Origin: Erodium maritimum
Taxonomy: Eukaryota; Streptophyta; Magnoliopsida; Geraniales; Geraniaceae
NCBI GenBank assembly: GCA_963921825.1
Contig: OY997592.1
Coordinates: forward strand, 65,554,336-65,618,335
Direction of reading: 5' to 3'
DNA: 64,000 bases
Shown here: positions 48,601 to 59,808 of the stretch, piece by piece
Layout: every line of letters begins with the position of its first letter
Position numbering within the stretch: the stretch's first letter is position 1
Notes under the pieces: generated by a model
Databases searched by the model: none
What the model was told of the DNA's origin: nothing
What the model saw: the letters and a program-made list of their open reading frames with translations, nothing else
Made by a program: the position numbers and the translations under genes

Positions 48601-49310
48601 TTTATTTGTTTTAAATCACCCCAATTTTGATGTGATCTCTAAAACCGAGTGAATTCAAAATTGGATATTAATAATGAAACAAAACTAAAATACAATACGA
48701 CAATGTTAGATCCGTTCATCATGAATGATATCACGGTGATGTAATTCTAACTTCTAGAATTTGATATGTTCTTCTTGTTTGGAGGAAGTGTAGTCTATTT
48801 TGATATTGTAAAGGTGAGAGTGGGATCATCAATCAAGAGTCTCGATCGGGCCTAATAGAGTTATGGAATGTTGTACGAAAAGAGTATGGTCCATTTGTGG
48901 TGATGATGCGTCCCAACCAGCCATCATGCTAAATGGCCGCATGCCATTAATCATGGACCGAAATAGAAAATTACAATGGAACACTCAACACAACGTGCCC
49001 TGTCGTTTTAATGGACAGCTAACTAGTTCTTACTTTCAAGGGGTGTTTCGGACATTTCATAAATGATGTTGTGGATGGTCCGATATTTCGAGTCATCCCC
49101 ACATGCACTTACCAATAGTCAAAACCACTGCCTCAACAAACGCGAACAAGCCACACCACACTTTTAATCTGCACAAGTCTTATATTTCTGAAGTGGTTGT
49201 ATGTATAATAACAATCTAGCATTTCAATTGGGGGCTGCCGTCGTCATTTGAACACATTAATAAATCATTTATTGGCGAAGAAACCATATAAATCATGTTG
49301 TTATTTATAA
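48601..49310. other. Intergenic DNA, nothing recognised
   Basis: A/T-rich, no convincing coding frame, no RNA gene and no repeat structure seen by eye. A 67-codon frame at 48863-49066 matches nothing I know. Confidence 0.4.
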
Positions 49311-49803
49311 AAGGGTTTACTCCATGTCCTAACCTCGTACTACACTTAATTGTCAAATCTGCACCCAAGTTTTGGAAAATTGTCAAATAGTAACGAATTT
49401 CAAAACTGAATTATTAAAAATCAAAAAGTAATGTTTCAATTGACTTTTTTCGTGAACAGTGAATCACGTGCTGCCCACATGACTCATTTTATAATAGAGC
49501 TTGCGCGAGCTGAGGTCACGAAGAGATAAAATTCGAAGCTTGGACACAAAGAGATGAAGTTCGAAGAGATGAGATGAAGAGATTAGGTCACAAAGAGATG
49601 AAGTTAGGCCAAGTTAACATATGTAGGAAGAATATATTTGAGGGTAAACTCGACTTTTCACTTGGCCAAGTTAACGTCCGTTTAAAATTAGAAACAATTG
49701 ACAATTTCAGTTAATTGACCGTTACTACATGACAATTTCAATTGTACAGGGTTTGGATTTAACAATTCCTAAAAGTTGGGTGTTAGGACATGGAGTAACC
49801 CCT
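49311..49803. mobile_element. Foldback MITE of about 490 bp
   Basis: The ends are inverted repeats: AAGGGTTTACTCCATGTCCT (49311-49330) pairs with AGGACATGGAGTAACCCCTT (49784-49803). Flanks are TATAA on both sides (49306-49310 and 49804-49808). Pairing continues inward with ATTGTCAAAT-type blocks. The core has several AGAGATGAAG repeats (about 49550-49600). No transposase is encoded. Confidence 0.75.
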
Positions 49804-49860
49804 TTATAAAACACATATAAAGTTATAATAAATAATGTGATGATAATAAGTATTAATAGA

Positions 49861-51002
49861 AAAAACCAAACGAAAAACGCTCTCTGAAAACCCAGTTTCG
49901 GGTGCACTCTTACCTTTTATAGGGTTTCACCTCCGCCGCCCATTTCTCCACCTCCATCCACTTTGCTGGTCGCCGCCCGCTCGCAGCTCCACCTCGTCGG
50001 TCGCCGCCTGCTTGCAGCTCTCCTCTCGACTCGTTAACCTTGTCCGATTCACCTTTATGGATCCCGTCCAACCACGTCGCCTCGTTGTTGCGCCACCATC
50101 CCCATCGGGCCTCCTCCCCGATGCTGAGCCACCATCCCCACCAGGCTTCCTCCCCGACGTCGGCTTCCCTCTGCCGACCTTCGACAGATCTGTCCCTCTG
50201 CCAGTAGGACACCAGGACCTCGACCGCAAAGAGTCCTCGTCGTTTAAGGACAAGTCGGGCTCGGCCGGGGCGGGTGCACTCATCCTCTATGCACCCCAGT
50301 CATCAGAGACGTCGCGCCGGCCATATGCAGAGGTTGGTGGTGCCCACTTTGAGCCACTGCACCATCGTCGCAACTCACCGCCGGTGTCATGCCCTAAATA
50401 TCGTCCCCCGAGCGTGCATGCCTCGACCTTGGTGGGCCGGCCGACGACCGCCATCAATATGGCTCTCGACAGAGTGGAACGCCGCTAGAACGCATCTCCC
50501 TGGTGTCAGATTGGGAGGACAAAGATGAAGAATTGGTGGTCCCGATTGAGGGTGTCCTGGCGGCCGAGGAGGACCATATGAAGCATGCGAAGGCTAGGAA
50601 GCCTCCTATGCATGAATGAGCCGACCCGGCATGGGTGGGGTTGGTCGTTGCTGGACTATACCCACAAACCCGGGACAACCAGTGTTGGGAGGTCTCGGGA
50701 AGCCTGCATCAACAGCTCATTATTTATGCTCGTTTTTACATTGTTATGTTTTTCGTTGGAACAATTTGTTTGTTGTTTTGGTTAGGACTTTTTACTTTAT
50801 GTCTCGCTGTTTTGAGACGTCGGTAAGGGGATGTCCTCAGTTATTGTCTATGATATCAAGTAGGCTATCTTTATGGGTCCATGAGCGTTGGGATTGCTAC
50901 GGTCAGCCCGAACAAATATCTGGAACCCTGGGCGGTTACGCTCTACCTTGTATGGTTTCTTTTTTGCAATAATGCACTTCCCCGGTTACCCGTTTTAAAA
51001 AA
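49861..51002 (+). mobile_element. LINE-like insertion, 1142 bp, internally deleted, with 13-bp target duplication
   Basis: Flanked by AAGTATTAATAGA (49848-49860) and AAGTATCAATAGA (51003-51015). It ends in GTTTTAAAAAAAA. The 5' half has a Pro-rich frame (50012-50488, FMDPVQPRRLVVAPPSPSG). Just after it VSDWEDKDEELVVPIEG, in another frame (about 50500-50550), resembles VPDWEDEDEALEVHVEF in the LINE ORF1 at 62238. ORF2 is absent. This links these 1.1-1.7 kb insertions to an L1-type LINE family. Confidence 0.7.
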
Positions 51003-51015
51003 AAGTATCAATAGA

Positions 51016-54000
51016 GGAAGTGGAGCTGACCCTAGGTAGGCGACTTCAGCAACCCTGATCGCGGCGGTCCTAGGCGGAGGGAGAGCCTCTCCCCTCCGAA
51101 ACAAGCGACAGAAGCAACGTATTGTCCGTGATTTTTAATTCTCTCCTTCGTGTGATGTGTATGTGAGTTCGTTTTGCTGGTGCTCCGAGCTTATCTCGTG
51201 TTTAGGATTCGACTTGGTGTTGATTGAAGGCCCTTTGGCCCCATATCCGGTCGAGAGTGTCCTCCTGTGTGGTTGTGCTTGTCGGTGAGCAGTGGAGGTT
51301 CGAGAGGAACGTGTTTCTTCGACGGGCCTGGTATTACGTTTACTACGCAATCTTCCGGTATTGGGTCGGCGAGAGGAAAGGAAGTGACGACAAGGACTTA
51401 GTCCATTGCCTCTCATTTTCTCAACGCCCGAATCGGCCGGAGTCTAGGGTGTCGGAACAATCTATTCTATTGGAAGTTTGGGTCGAGAATTAGTGAGGGT
51501 TGGTCTGGGAGGTTGGTTATAGTTCTCGTGTACACCGGACAAGGGTACTTAGGAGTAGGTGTTGCCTAAGACTTGATATGTCGCACACCATGAAAATGAT
51601 GTCATGGAACTACAGAGGGTTGGGAAAAATGGACTCGGTGGAGTACCTGAAGTGGGTAATTAGACGGCGAAAACCTCAAGTCATTTTTCTCTACGAAATG
51701 ATGGCTAAAGAGGGACGGTTGGCGACTCCAAAGATAGAAATGGGCTTATCGAGGGGATGTGAGGCACCAGCTAGGGGCCACAAGGGGGGTCTCATGCTTT
51801 TATGGACAGATGAGGTGCAAGTTTCGATAAGAGACTCAGGTCATTGATTTATTGACGGTGTCATTCAAGGGGCGGGAGTCGAGGCTTTCCGTTTCTTGGG
51901 GATATATGGGGAGGCTAATAGAGAGCTTTGTGGGATAACATGAGAATTGCTCAAGTCGTTGGGGAAACACGAGTTTCTAGAGAAGAACGGTTTTTGATGG
52001 GAGATTTGAACGGTATTCTTTACCAGAGAGAAAAGAGAGGAGGTAACCCTTACCTTAAAGCGCTTATTACCTCATTTAGGGAGGTATTAAGTGACCTAGC
52101 GATATTTGGCATTCCTTTACAGAGGTATGAATACACTTGGCTCAGTGGTAGTGAACCGACTATGAGGATGGAGGTCTAGCTAGATAGAGCCATCATCTCC
52201 CCGGGTCTGAATCTCAGGTGGCCTCAAGCGCACCTAAAAACAGGTTTATATCCACCTCGGATCATTTAGCGATTAGTTTCGATGCAGAAAGAATACTGGA
52301 ACCTACGAGCTCTCAACATTTCCATTTTGAGAACATTTGGGCAGAGGATCCTGAATGTGGTCATCTGATCCAGGCCATATGGGGGGGGGGGGAACCGGAT
52401 AACCATCCTATTCTATATAAAACAAAAGAGACGGGGGAAGCATTGTACAATTGGGGGAGGTAAATGTACAATTCTATATCTCGAAAGATTTTTAGATATG
52501 AAAGAGATATTATTTGCCTGAATGGTAGGGGAGATCGTACAAGTATTCGTAAACGTAGGGCTTTGAAATTTCAGTACAATATAGCTCTGGATAAAAATGG
52601 GGATTTCTAGAGACAGGGAGCGAATAAACACTAGATGATAGAAGCAGACCGTAATACAAAGTTCTTTCAAGTCTCCACCTCGCAAAAGAGTAAAGTCAAC
52701 AAAGTAACAAAGCTGAAGGACGTAGATGGTACGGTGCGGACTTGGGAAACGGGGTTGGGAGAGCACATTCTCTCGTTCTACAAAGTGTTGTCAAAGAAGT
52801 CAGATAGATCGACGAACTCCTGGTTACCCCAATTTGATCAACAAATCAGTGATGTGTTGCTAGCCTCAGTCACGTCAAAAGAGGTTAGAGATGTAACCTT
52901 TTCAATGGGACCTAACAAATCCTCATGACCGGATGGACTTTATCTTTTTTTCTACCAAAAATATTGGTCCACGGTTAAAGAGTCCGTCAAATTTTCAAAG
53001 GAGGAGAGGTCCCTCTCTCTCTCAATCAAACGACTATAGTCCTCATTCCGAGGGTGGAGACATCTGTGAGTCTTAAGGATCTTCGACCCATTACATTGTG
53101 CAAGGTTTTGTTTATAAATGTGTCCAAAGTAGAAGCTAATCGTCTGAAGGGTACTTTGGAAGGTATTATTTCGTCTACCCAAGGAGCTTTCGTCCCGAGA
53201 GGATCAATACAATATATCATTATTCTGTCTTTCGAAACTCTACACTTCATGAAAAATAAAAAGAAGGGACGAGAAGGTTGGGTAGCTTCAAAGTTGGATA
53301 TGAGCAAGGCTTATGAAAGAGTATAATGGGGTTTGCTGTGCGATATGATGAGGACGTTCGGATTCAGGGAGGACTGGATCTCTCTATTGCGTCGATATAC
53401 TTACTCAGTTACTTAGAACATAATGGTATGATGACGACAGGCGGGGTTCGTACAACCAGAAAGGGGCATTCTTTAAGGGGACCCCTGTCACCTTATATGT
53501 TCTCGTTTTGCATAGAAGGATTAGCTCGCCTCCTCCAGTCCGCAGAGAGTCATGGACTCATGCACGGGGTCAGTATTGCGCCTTTAGCGCGACCAATTAC
53601 TCATCTATTTTTTGCAAACGACTGTTATGTTTTCTACAAGGCATCACACATAAAAATGGAAAGAGTTAGAAATTACCTCATAATGTTCGAGGAAGCATCT
53701 GGGCAAGTAGTAAATCTCCAGAAATCGTCTTTGTTCTTTTGTACCAACACACATGTCGACACTAGAGAAGGGGTACGACTGTTGGGTATCCCAGAGCTCT
53801 AGACTCCATCCTCATACCTAGGGGTTCCATATTTGATAGGACGTAGTAGGAATCAAAGCTTATAGTACATTCTAGACATGATCCTGCATCGAATTCAGAG
53901 ATGGGATGGCAAAATGCTAAACGAGACTGGAAAGGAGGCCCTGGTTAAGTCGGTGTTGCAATCTATTCCGACATATGCAATGAGCGTCATGAGACTCCTG

Positions 54001-54482
54001 CAAGGCACAATAGATAAAATAAACGTGGCTTTAGCAAGGTTCTGGTAGAAGTCATCAGGACGAAGCGATAACCCGATTATTTGGCAATCCTGGTCGACGA
54101 TGTCCCGACCAAAGGAAGTGGGATGTATGTGCTTTAGAAACCTACAAGACTACGACACTGCTTTACATGGCAAACAACTTTGGAAGATAGCGATGTAGGA
54201 GTTTAGTCTAGTAGCAAGGGTGCTAAAGGAAATATATTTTCGGGATACTTCGGCTTTGGAAGCAAAGAAAGTCCCCAATCAGAGCTTCATTTGGCAAAGC
54301 CTCCTCTCAGCGCAAGGTTTGGTAAAACAAGGGGCTCACAGTATATTGGATTAGGGACCTCGACCTCAGTCCTTCAGCATCCGTGGCTAATTGGGATGGA
54401 ATCTTGGATCATATCGACAGATGTAGTCCCGCCCCCATCATGATTATCTACCGCTGATCGTCCTCTTCCACTGGATCTAGAG
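51016..54482 (+). pseudogene. L1-type LINE ORF2 (endonuclease-reverse transcriptase), heavily decayed
   Basis: Several broken frames on the plus strand follow ORF2 order. The APE-like endonuclease starts with MSWNYRGLGKMDSVEYLKW (about 51595) and has MGDLNGIL (about 51995) and YEYTWLSGSEP (about 52127). The reverse transcriptase has LRPITLCKVLF, TQGAFVPRGSIQ, KLDMSKAYERV (to 53324), GPLSPYMFSFCIEGLARLL and FANDCYVFYK (active site FADD changed to FAND, about 53608). After it come SYLGVPYLIGRS (shifted frame) and IQRWDGKMLNETGKEALVKS. Stops and frameshifts are frequent throughout. The 5' part, 51016-51590, has frames I do not recognise and may be ORF1 or UTR. The 3' end is interrupted by the copia element at 54488. 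Confidence 0.85.
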
Positions 54483-54635
54483 TTCCTTGTAAGTTTATGA
54501 GAAAGCCCTGAAGGAGGCTTCGTTTCTTATTGTATAAATAGAGACATATAACAGTTATTTACAGAGGTAGTTATATGTCAGTTTAAATAGAACATACACA
54601 ATGCTAGGTAGTTATACTGATACAAACAATGGTGA

Positions 54636-56489
54636 CTAACACTCCCCCACAACCGGAATGGGAGGAGGACGGACGTTCAGGTTGGAGCGAAACCGAAAAA
54701 AGAGAAAGCGAGGCAAACCCTTTGTAAATGTATCAGCATATTGAAAAGCGGCAGGGACATGTAGTACTTTGACTTCACCAAGACGAACTCTTTCGCGGAC
54801 GAAGTGAATATCAATCTCCACGTGCTTCGTTCGCTGGTGTTGGACCGTATTTCCGGTGAGGTAAACGGCTGACACATTATCACAAAAGACCAAAGTTGCA
54901 CGAAGGATAGGCACCTGAAGTTCAAGCAACAGATTCCTCAACCAGCTAGTTTCAGCAACTGCATTGGCAACAACCCGATACTCTACTTTGGCGCTGGAGC
55001 GGGAGACCGTAGGTTGTCGCTTGGATGACCAGGACATGAGGTTGGAGACGAGGAACACACAATAGCCGGAGGTAGACCGACGAGAGTCGGGGCAGCCAGC
55101 CCAGTCGGCATCGGAGTAAGCCGTGATGGAATGGGAAGAAGATGGCTTCATATGGAGACCGAGGGATGTGGTGCCTTTGACATACCGCAAAATCCGCTTG
55201 AGGAGCCGAAGATGGGGTTCCCTAGGATCGTGCATGAATAAGAAAAGTTGTTGTACAGGGTATGAGAGATCCGGACGAGTGATGCAGAGATACTGTAGCG
55301 CACTAGCAAGCTGTCTGTAGAGGGATGGATCGGCAACTGGAGGACCACATGTTGCACTGAGTTTACCAGCTGTATCCATCGGAGTCACACAAGAATTGCA
55401 ATTGGACATGGAAGCACGAGACAAAATATCCTTGGCATATTGAGCTTGAGAAAGGAACAACCCATCATTATTACGAGTCACATGAATGCCAAGAAAGTGT
55501 GTGAGACATCCCAAATCTGTCATGGAAAATTCTCGAGACAAAGAAGTAATAAGAGTGTTGAGAAGAACAGTAGATGAAGTTGTGATGACAATATCATCAA
55601 CGTAGAGCAATAGATAAACACACTCAGACCCTTGATGATAAATAAATAACGAAGAGTCACATGTGCTGCTATGAAACCCTTGAGATGTGATGAACTGTGC
55701 AAACCGTAAATACCAAGCTCGGGGAGCTTGTTTGAGGCCGTAAAGAGACTTACGAAGCTTGCAAACATGATGATGTGCTTTAGGATCAACAAAACCTGGT
55801 GGTTGGTGCATGTACACGGTCTCAAGTAGATTGCCATGAAGAAATGCGTTTTTGACGTCCAATTGGTGGATTGGCCAACAACGAGACACAGCCAAACTAA
55901 GAACCGTTCGGATGGTGGTTGGCTTGACAACGGGACTAAAAGTTTCATCGCAGTCGATGCCCACTTGTTGTGTTTTTCCATTAACCATGAGACGAGCTTT
56001 ATAACGGTGGAACGATCCGTCAGCATGAAACTTGTGCCTGAATAACCACATACAACGAATAACAGGAGAGTGGGTAGGACGAGGTACCAAGTCCCATGTA
56101 TGATTATCAATTAAAGCATGAAACTCATCTTGCATGTCAGCATACCAATGTGGGTCAGTAAGGGCTATGTGTGGTAATTTAGGTATGGGGGATATATGAG
56201 ATATATGGAGGTTTAGGCGGTCTGGTGGTCGTATTGGTCCAAGTCTCGATCTAGTGATCATAGGGTGACCATGACTCGGTGGTTGTGGTTGGGAGGGTAA
56301 AGTAGGTAATGTGATGGTTGGTTGATTGTGTGAGGTTTGGATAGTAGATGAAGGACATATGATAGGTTGTACCGTGGGTGGTTGGGGAAGTGGGGTAGTA
56401 GGTGGATGAAAGTCATCATAAAATGACAGAGGCATAGGTGTAGATTCTGGGTTAAGAAAAGAATAAGTATCATAATTGGGTTTAGACAT
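54636..56489 (-). CDS. copia pol, reverse transcriptase and RNase H part (after frameshift)
   Basis: A 617-codon frame. The reverse transcriptase shows KYKARLMV-type entry (HRYKARLMVNGK), NAFLHGNL, YGLKQAPRAWY and the catalytic YLLLYVDDIVI. RNase H shows AYSDADWAGCPDSRRSTSGY and then SSAKVEYRVVANAVAE, where most copia elements have SSAEAEYR. The same frame extends upstream to about 56555 (GKVHLSRHVTFDE), beyond the first ATG, so translation in the living element would have been continuous from gag. The stop codon TAG (54636-54638) falls inside the 3' LTR, so the protein ends across the polypurine tract. Not functional as it stands because of the frameshift. Confidence 0.93.
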   Translation of the reverse strand: MSKPNYDTYSFLNPESTPMPLSFYDDFHPPTTPLPQPPTVQPIICPSSTIQTSHNQPTITLPTLPSQPQPPSHGHPMITRSRLGPIRPPDRLNLHISHISPIPKLPHIALTDPHWYADMQDEFHALIDNHTWDLVPRPTHSPVIRCMWLFRHKFHADGSFHRYKARLMVNGKTQQVGIDCDETFSPVVKPTTIRTVLSLAVSRCWPIHQLDVKNAFLHGNLLETVYMHQPPGFVDPKAHHHVCKLRKSLYGLKQAPRAWYLRFAQFITSQGFHSSTCDSSLFIYHQGSECVYLLLYVDDIVITTSSTVLLNTLITSLSREFSMTDLGCLTHFLGIHVTRNNDGLFLSQAQYAKDILSRASMSNCNSCVTPMDTAGKLSATCGPPVADPSLYRQLASALQYLCITRPDLSYPVQQLFLFMHDPREPHLRLLKRILRYVKGTTSLGLHMKPSSSHSITAYSDADWAGCPDSRRSTSGYCVFLVSNLMSWSSKRQPTVSRSSAKVEYRVVANAVAETSWLRNLLLELQVPILRATLVFCDNVSAVYLTGNTVQHQRTKHVEIDIHFVRERVRLGEVKVLHVPAAFQYADTFTKGLPRFLFFRFRSNLNVRPPPIPVVGEC

Positions 56490-56544
56490 AACAGAGTAAG
56501 GAAAACAAGTTTCATCAAAGGTTACATGACGAGAAAGATGTACC

Positions 56545-58857
56545 TTACCTAGTTAGTAGATCCAAGCATCTATACCCGCGAAAGTTTGCGCGGTAGCCAA
56601 GGAAGATGCATCTTGAGGAGCGAGGTTCAAGCTTGTGATGTCGATTGGAGGATAGATTTGGAAAACAAAGACATCCAAATGCGCGGAGATGGGTGTATGT
56701 TGGGTGATTGAGGAAGAGTATTGATAATGGTGTTCTGTATTTTAGGAGTTTAGATGGAAGGATGTTGTGTAGATAGGTGGCTGTGTGGAGGGCTTCAACC
56801 CAAAAATGGGAAGGTAAGGAGGCTTGATGGAGAAGAGTCAAGACGATCTCATTTAGTCGTCGTATCTTTCTCTCGGCTTTTCCATTTTGGGGAGAAATTT
56901 TGGGACATGAAAACCGAAAAGTTAATCCATGAGTCTTTGTAAGACTGTGGAAGGATGAGTTATCAAACTCACGACCTAAGTCACACTGGAAGGTTTTAAT
57001 ATGTGAGCCAAACTGTGTATAAACATAGTGGTGAAATTGTATGAATTTGGAAAAAGCTTCAGATTTATATTTAAGGGGGAAAACCCATACATATTGTGAG
57101 TAGTTATCAATGAGGACCATGTAGTATTTGAACCCATTTGTACTGGGAATGGGTGAGGTCCAAAGATCACTGTGTATGATGTCAAATGGAGAAAGACAAT
57201 GTGAAAAGGAGTCTATAAAAGGCAAGCGTTTATGCTTGCTAATTTGACATGAGTTACATATGACAGATTGCGTAGTAGTACATGAAATAAGAGAGCTACG
57301 TTTGAGATGTTGCATTATATGCAAGCCAGGATGCCCGAGGCGATTATGCCAATGATCGGATGAGGTAGAAATAAGATGGGCGCTTGGAGGTGTAGGTGTT
57401 TGTGTGGGAAAAAGAAGGTATAAGTCACCCGTGTTGTTGCTCCTCAAGATGATTTCCCCAGTCTGTAGATCCTTAATAGAAAAACCAAACGGGTCAAACT
57501 CGATAGAAACATAATTATCCTTAGTAAATTTGCGAATTGAAATCAAATGTTTGATAATGTGCGGAGTATATAAAACATTACGCAGGGAGAGGGGTTTGGT
57601 TGGAAGGTGTAGTGTGGTATTACCAGAATCGTGTACTGGGATGGATTTGCCATTGCCTACAAAGATTGAGTTTATCATGCTTTTATTGAGAGGATGGACA
57701 AGGGTACCTGCATCCGACGTAAGGTGGGAGGTTGCAGCGGAATCCATATACCATTGGCTATCTTCTGGATTGGACACTGAGCATGCTTGAAAAGCTTGTC
57801 CTATTTGTGTTGGGTGGATGTCACTGGTGGTAGTGTGATGTACTTGTTCTGAAGGTTGTGTTGTTGGAGGAAACACAGTGTTGTGGGAAGGAGGGGATGG
57901 TGTACGGGTGTTTGGTGTCCATGGTGAAGCCCAACCAGGTTGTGTAGGATATGGGCAAGGTGGTGGCGTCCATTGTGGAGGCCATGGTGGTGGAGGCCAA
58001 TAGGACGGTGGCCGATAACGGTTTGAAGAAGATTGCCATTGCCGAGGTCCGGATGAGGATTGAGGTCCACGGGATGAGCCTTTATTGTTGGTTGTCCAAT
58101 TGGGCCGACGGGAGTTGTTGGTAGGTCGAGGCCGGTAGGATCTGTTCATAGGTTGGGGACGAGTTGACGATTGATCTGAAACTGGTACGGATGTGGTGGT
58201 GAAAACAGCTGAAGGAGATGGGTCATGACGAGCGGACTGTCTCTGTTCTTCGAGTTGCAACATGCTGCGAGCAGTGTCAAATGATGGTAAAGTTTGGTTA
58301 ATATAAGCACCTACTGTGTCGAATTCCGGTGGCAAGCCTCGGACCAATTGAAGGACTAAACGTTGATCGTTGACAGTGCTTCCAACATCTTGAAGTTGTT
58401 CAACGAGGTCTTTGAGACGCTGGCAGTAGGTGTCAAGATTGGCTTGTGTTGCAAGAGTAAGGGTATTGAATTCATGTTCTAAGGTGGCTGCTCGAGACCA
58501 TTTGTTGTTGTGGAAATGGTTTTGTAATCGAGTCCATGCTTCAAAGGCTGTTGAATCTGATTCCAGTATTCGTCCTAGAAGATCGTCTGATACCGTACCA
58601 TAAATCCATTGTAGGACATGAGTATCTATTTCACACCAAAGTTGATAATCAGGATCAGTTTTAGGAGGAGGTTCAGTGTCGTCGATATGAGATGTAACCT
58701 TGTAACCTTTACAATGTAATAGGAAGAGTTTCACCCACTGTGTATATGTCACTCGGTTGCCATCCAAGATGCGAACCTTATGTTGTATGTTGGAGACAGT
58801 ATAAACAGGGTGCAAAGGAGATCGATTAGGGTGAGCCTCAGAGGTTTCATGGGACAT
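56545..58857 (-). CDS. copia gag, protease and integrase part
   Basis: A 770-codon frame starting 71 bp inside the primer-binding site. Residues about 30-230 are the UBN2/gag domain (YTQWVKLFLLHCKGY, WTRLQNHFHNNK, LVRGLPPEFDT). Then comes a long Pro/Trp/Ser-rich linker (about 235-350) in which no CCHC zinc knuckle is visible. The protease motif is WYMDSAATSHLT (about 368). The pre-integrase HHCC finger is HNRLGHPGLHIMQHL with CNSC. Integrase core residues lie in IIHSDLWTSP, FQCDLGREFDN and ISPQNGKAERKIRR (D, D, E). The frame ends at a TAA (56545-56547) caused by a small indel; the downstream pol is in another frame. Confidence 0.93.
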   Translation of the reverse strand: MSHETSEAHPNRSPLHPVYTVSNIQHKVRILDGNRVTYTQWVKLFLLHCKGYKVTSHIDDTEPPPKTDPDYQLWCEIDTHVLQWIYGTVSDDLLGRILESDSTAFEAWTRLQNHFHNNKWSRAATLEHEFNTLTLATQANLDTYCQRLKDLVEQLQDVGSTVNDQRLVLQLVRGLPPEFDTVGAYINQTLPSFDTARSMLQLEEQRQSARHDPSPSAVFTTTSVPVSDQSSTRPQPMNRSYRPRPTNNSRRPNWTTNNKGSSRGPQSSSGPRQWQSSSNRYRPPSYWPPPPWPPQWTPPPCPYPTQPGWASPWTPNTRTPSPPSHNTVFPPTTQPSEQVHHTTTSDIHPTQIGQAFQACSVSNPEDSQWYMDSAATSHLTSDAGTLVHPLNKSMINSIFVGNGKSIPVHDSGNTTLHLPTKPLSLRNVLYTPHIIKHLISIRKFTKDNYVSIEFDPFGFSIKDLQTGEIILRSNNTGDLYLLFPTQTPTPPSAHLISTSSDHWHNRLGHPGLHIMQHLKRSSLISCTTTQSVICNSCQISKHKRLPFIDSFSHCLSPFDIIHSDLWTSPIPSTNGFKYYMVLIDNYSQYVWVFPLKYKSEAFSKFIQFHHYVYTQFGSHIKTFQCDLGREFDNSSFHSLTKTHGLTFRFSCPKISPQNGKAERKIRRLNEIVLTLLHQASLPSHFWVEALHTATYLHNILPSKLLKYRTPLSILFLNHPTYTHLRAFGCLCFPNLSSNRHHKLEPRSSRCIFLGYRANFRGYRCLDLLTR

Positions 58858-59100
58858 GGTGGATTGCCGTAGCAGGTTGTGAGAGAAACGGAAAGGAAAG
58901 AAAAAAAAACTTGAAAGAGGAGTTATGAGGCTCTGATACCATGTAAGTTTATGAGAAAGCCCTGAAGGAGGCTCCGTTTCTTATTGTATAAATAGAGACA
59001 TACAACAGTTATTTACAGAGCTAGTTATATGTCAGTTTAAATAGAACAGACACAATGCTAGGTAGTTATACTGATACAAACAATGGTGACTAACATTCCT

Positions 59101-59808
59101 TTCCCACACCACATACTTTATCCATACTTTTAGTCAGCCTCATGGGAGGTTTCAGTTGCTTTCGGGTACTTTTGGTTGACTTCAGGTTGAGTCAGGATTG
59201 GTTTTGTTGTCTTTTACAAGTTTTATTTTTGTGTTGACATTTAGCCATTTAAACATTATTAAAAGATTAAATACAAAATTATTTCCGAATGATCTATTCT
59301 CTCGTTATTCTACTCTACGTTACTCTTGAATTTTTAATAAAAAAAGGTCTCTCGCTAGAAGAAAAAAACACTTTCTTTTTATTACGCGGTGTTAGGTCCC
59401 AAAACACTAGTTCCGGCAAGTGCATCAACCAAATGATAGGCAAATTTTCACTCTATTCATGTATAGGCAAGTGATAAGAAACGAGCAAGCATTAACTGAA
59501 CGAGTTTCAAGGGGTAAAAGACCTGCATAAACAGTATATTTATCTACACAGTCGTGTGACGCCATAAGTATATGTGGTTATTACGCATTTATGCTGATCT
59601 TTCTGCCATAGCCAACAATAGATAAGTATAGAATAGGGATCATTAAACCAAAATAGGACTCAACTATTTATTAGGGCTTCCTACATATTCTCACTATGAT
59701 TATAACATTCCCCCAACCCATATAGACTTTGACTTGCAGCTTCCTTTCTCCTTTATACAGCGTTCCCATGACACTTATAGAAAACAATTCATACTCATCT
59801 TATAATTT
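59101..59808. other. Intergenic DNA, nothing recognised
   Basis: A/T-rich. It continues the sequence interrupted by the copia insertion. No coding region, RNA gene or repeat was recognised; the last 8 bp are the target duplication of the next MITE. Confidence 0.4.

Larger units (their letters stand above)
54488..59095 (-). mobile_element. Near-complete Ty1/copia LTR retrotransposon (4608 bp, 154-bp LTRs)
   Basis: Both LTRs are 154 bp (54488-54641 and 58942-59095), begin TG and end CA, and differ at four positions by eye. Target duplication is TTCCT (54483-54487 and 59096-59100). On the minus strand the primer-binding site TGGTATCAGAGCC lies at 58929-58941 next to the 5' LTR, and the polypurine tract GTGGGGGAG abuts the 3' LTR at about 54642-54650. 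The LTR has a TATA-like ATTTATAC. One frameshift divides gag-pol near 56550; otherwise the frames are open. It is inserted into the LINE ORF2 region. Confidence 0.95.

Noticed and set aside
54488-54641. The 154-bp repeat seen at 54488 and 58942 considered as a separate dispersed repeat
   Set aside because: TG/CA ends, adjacent primer-binding site and polypurine tract, and a 5-bp target duplication show it is the LTR pair of one copia element.
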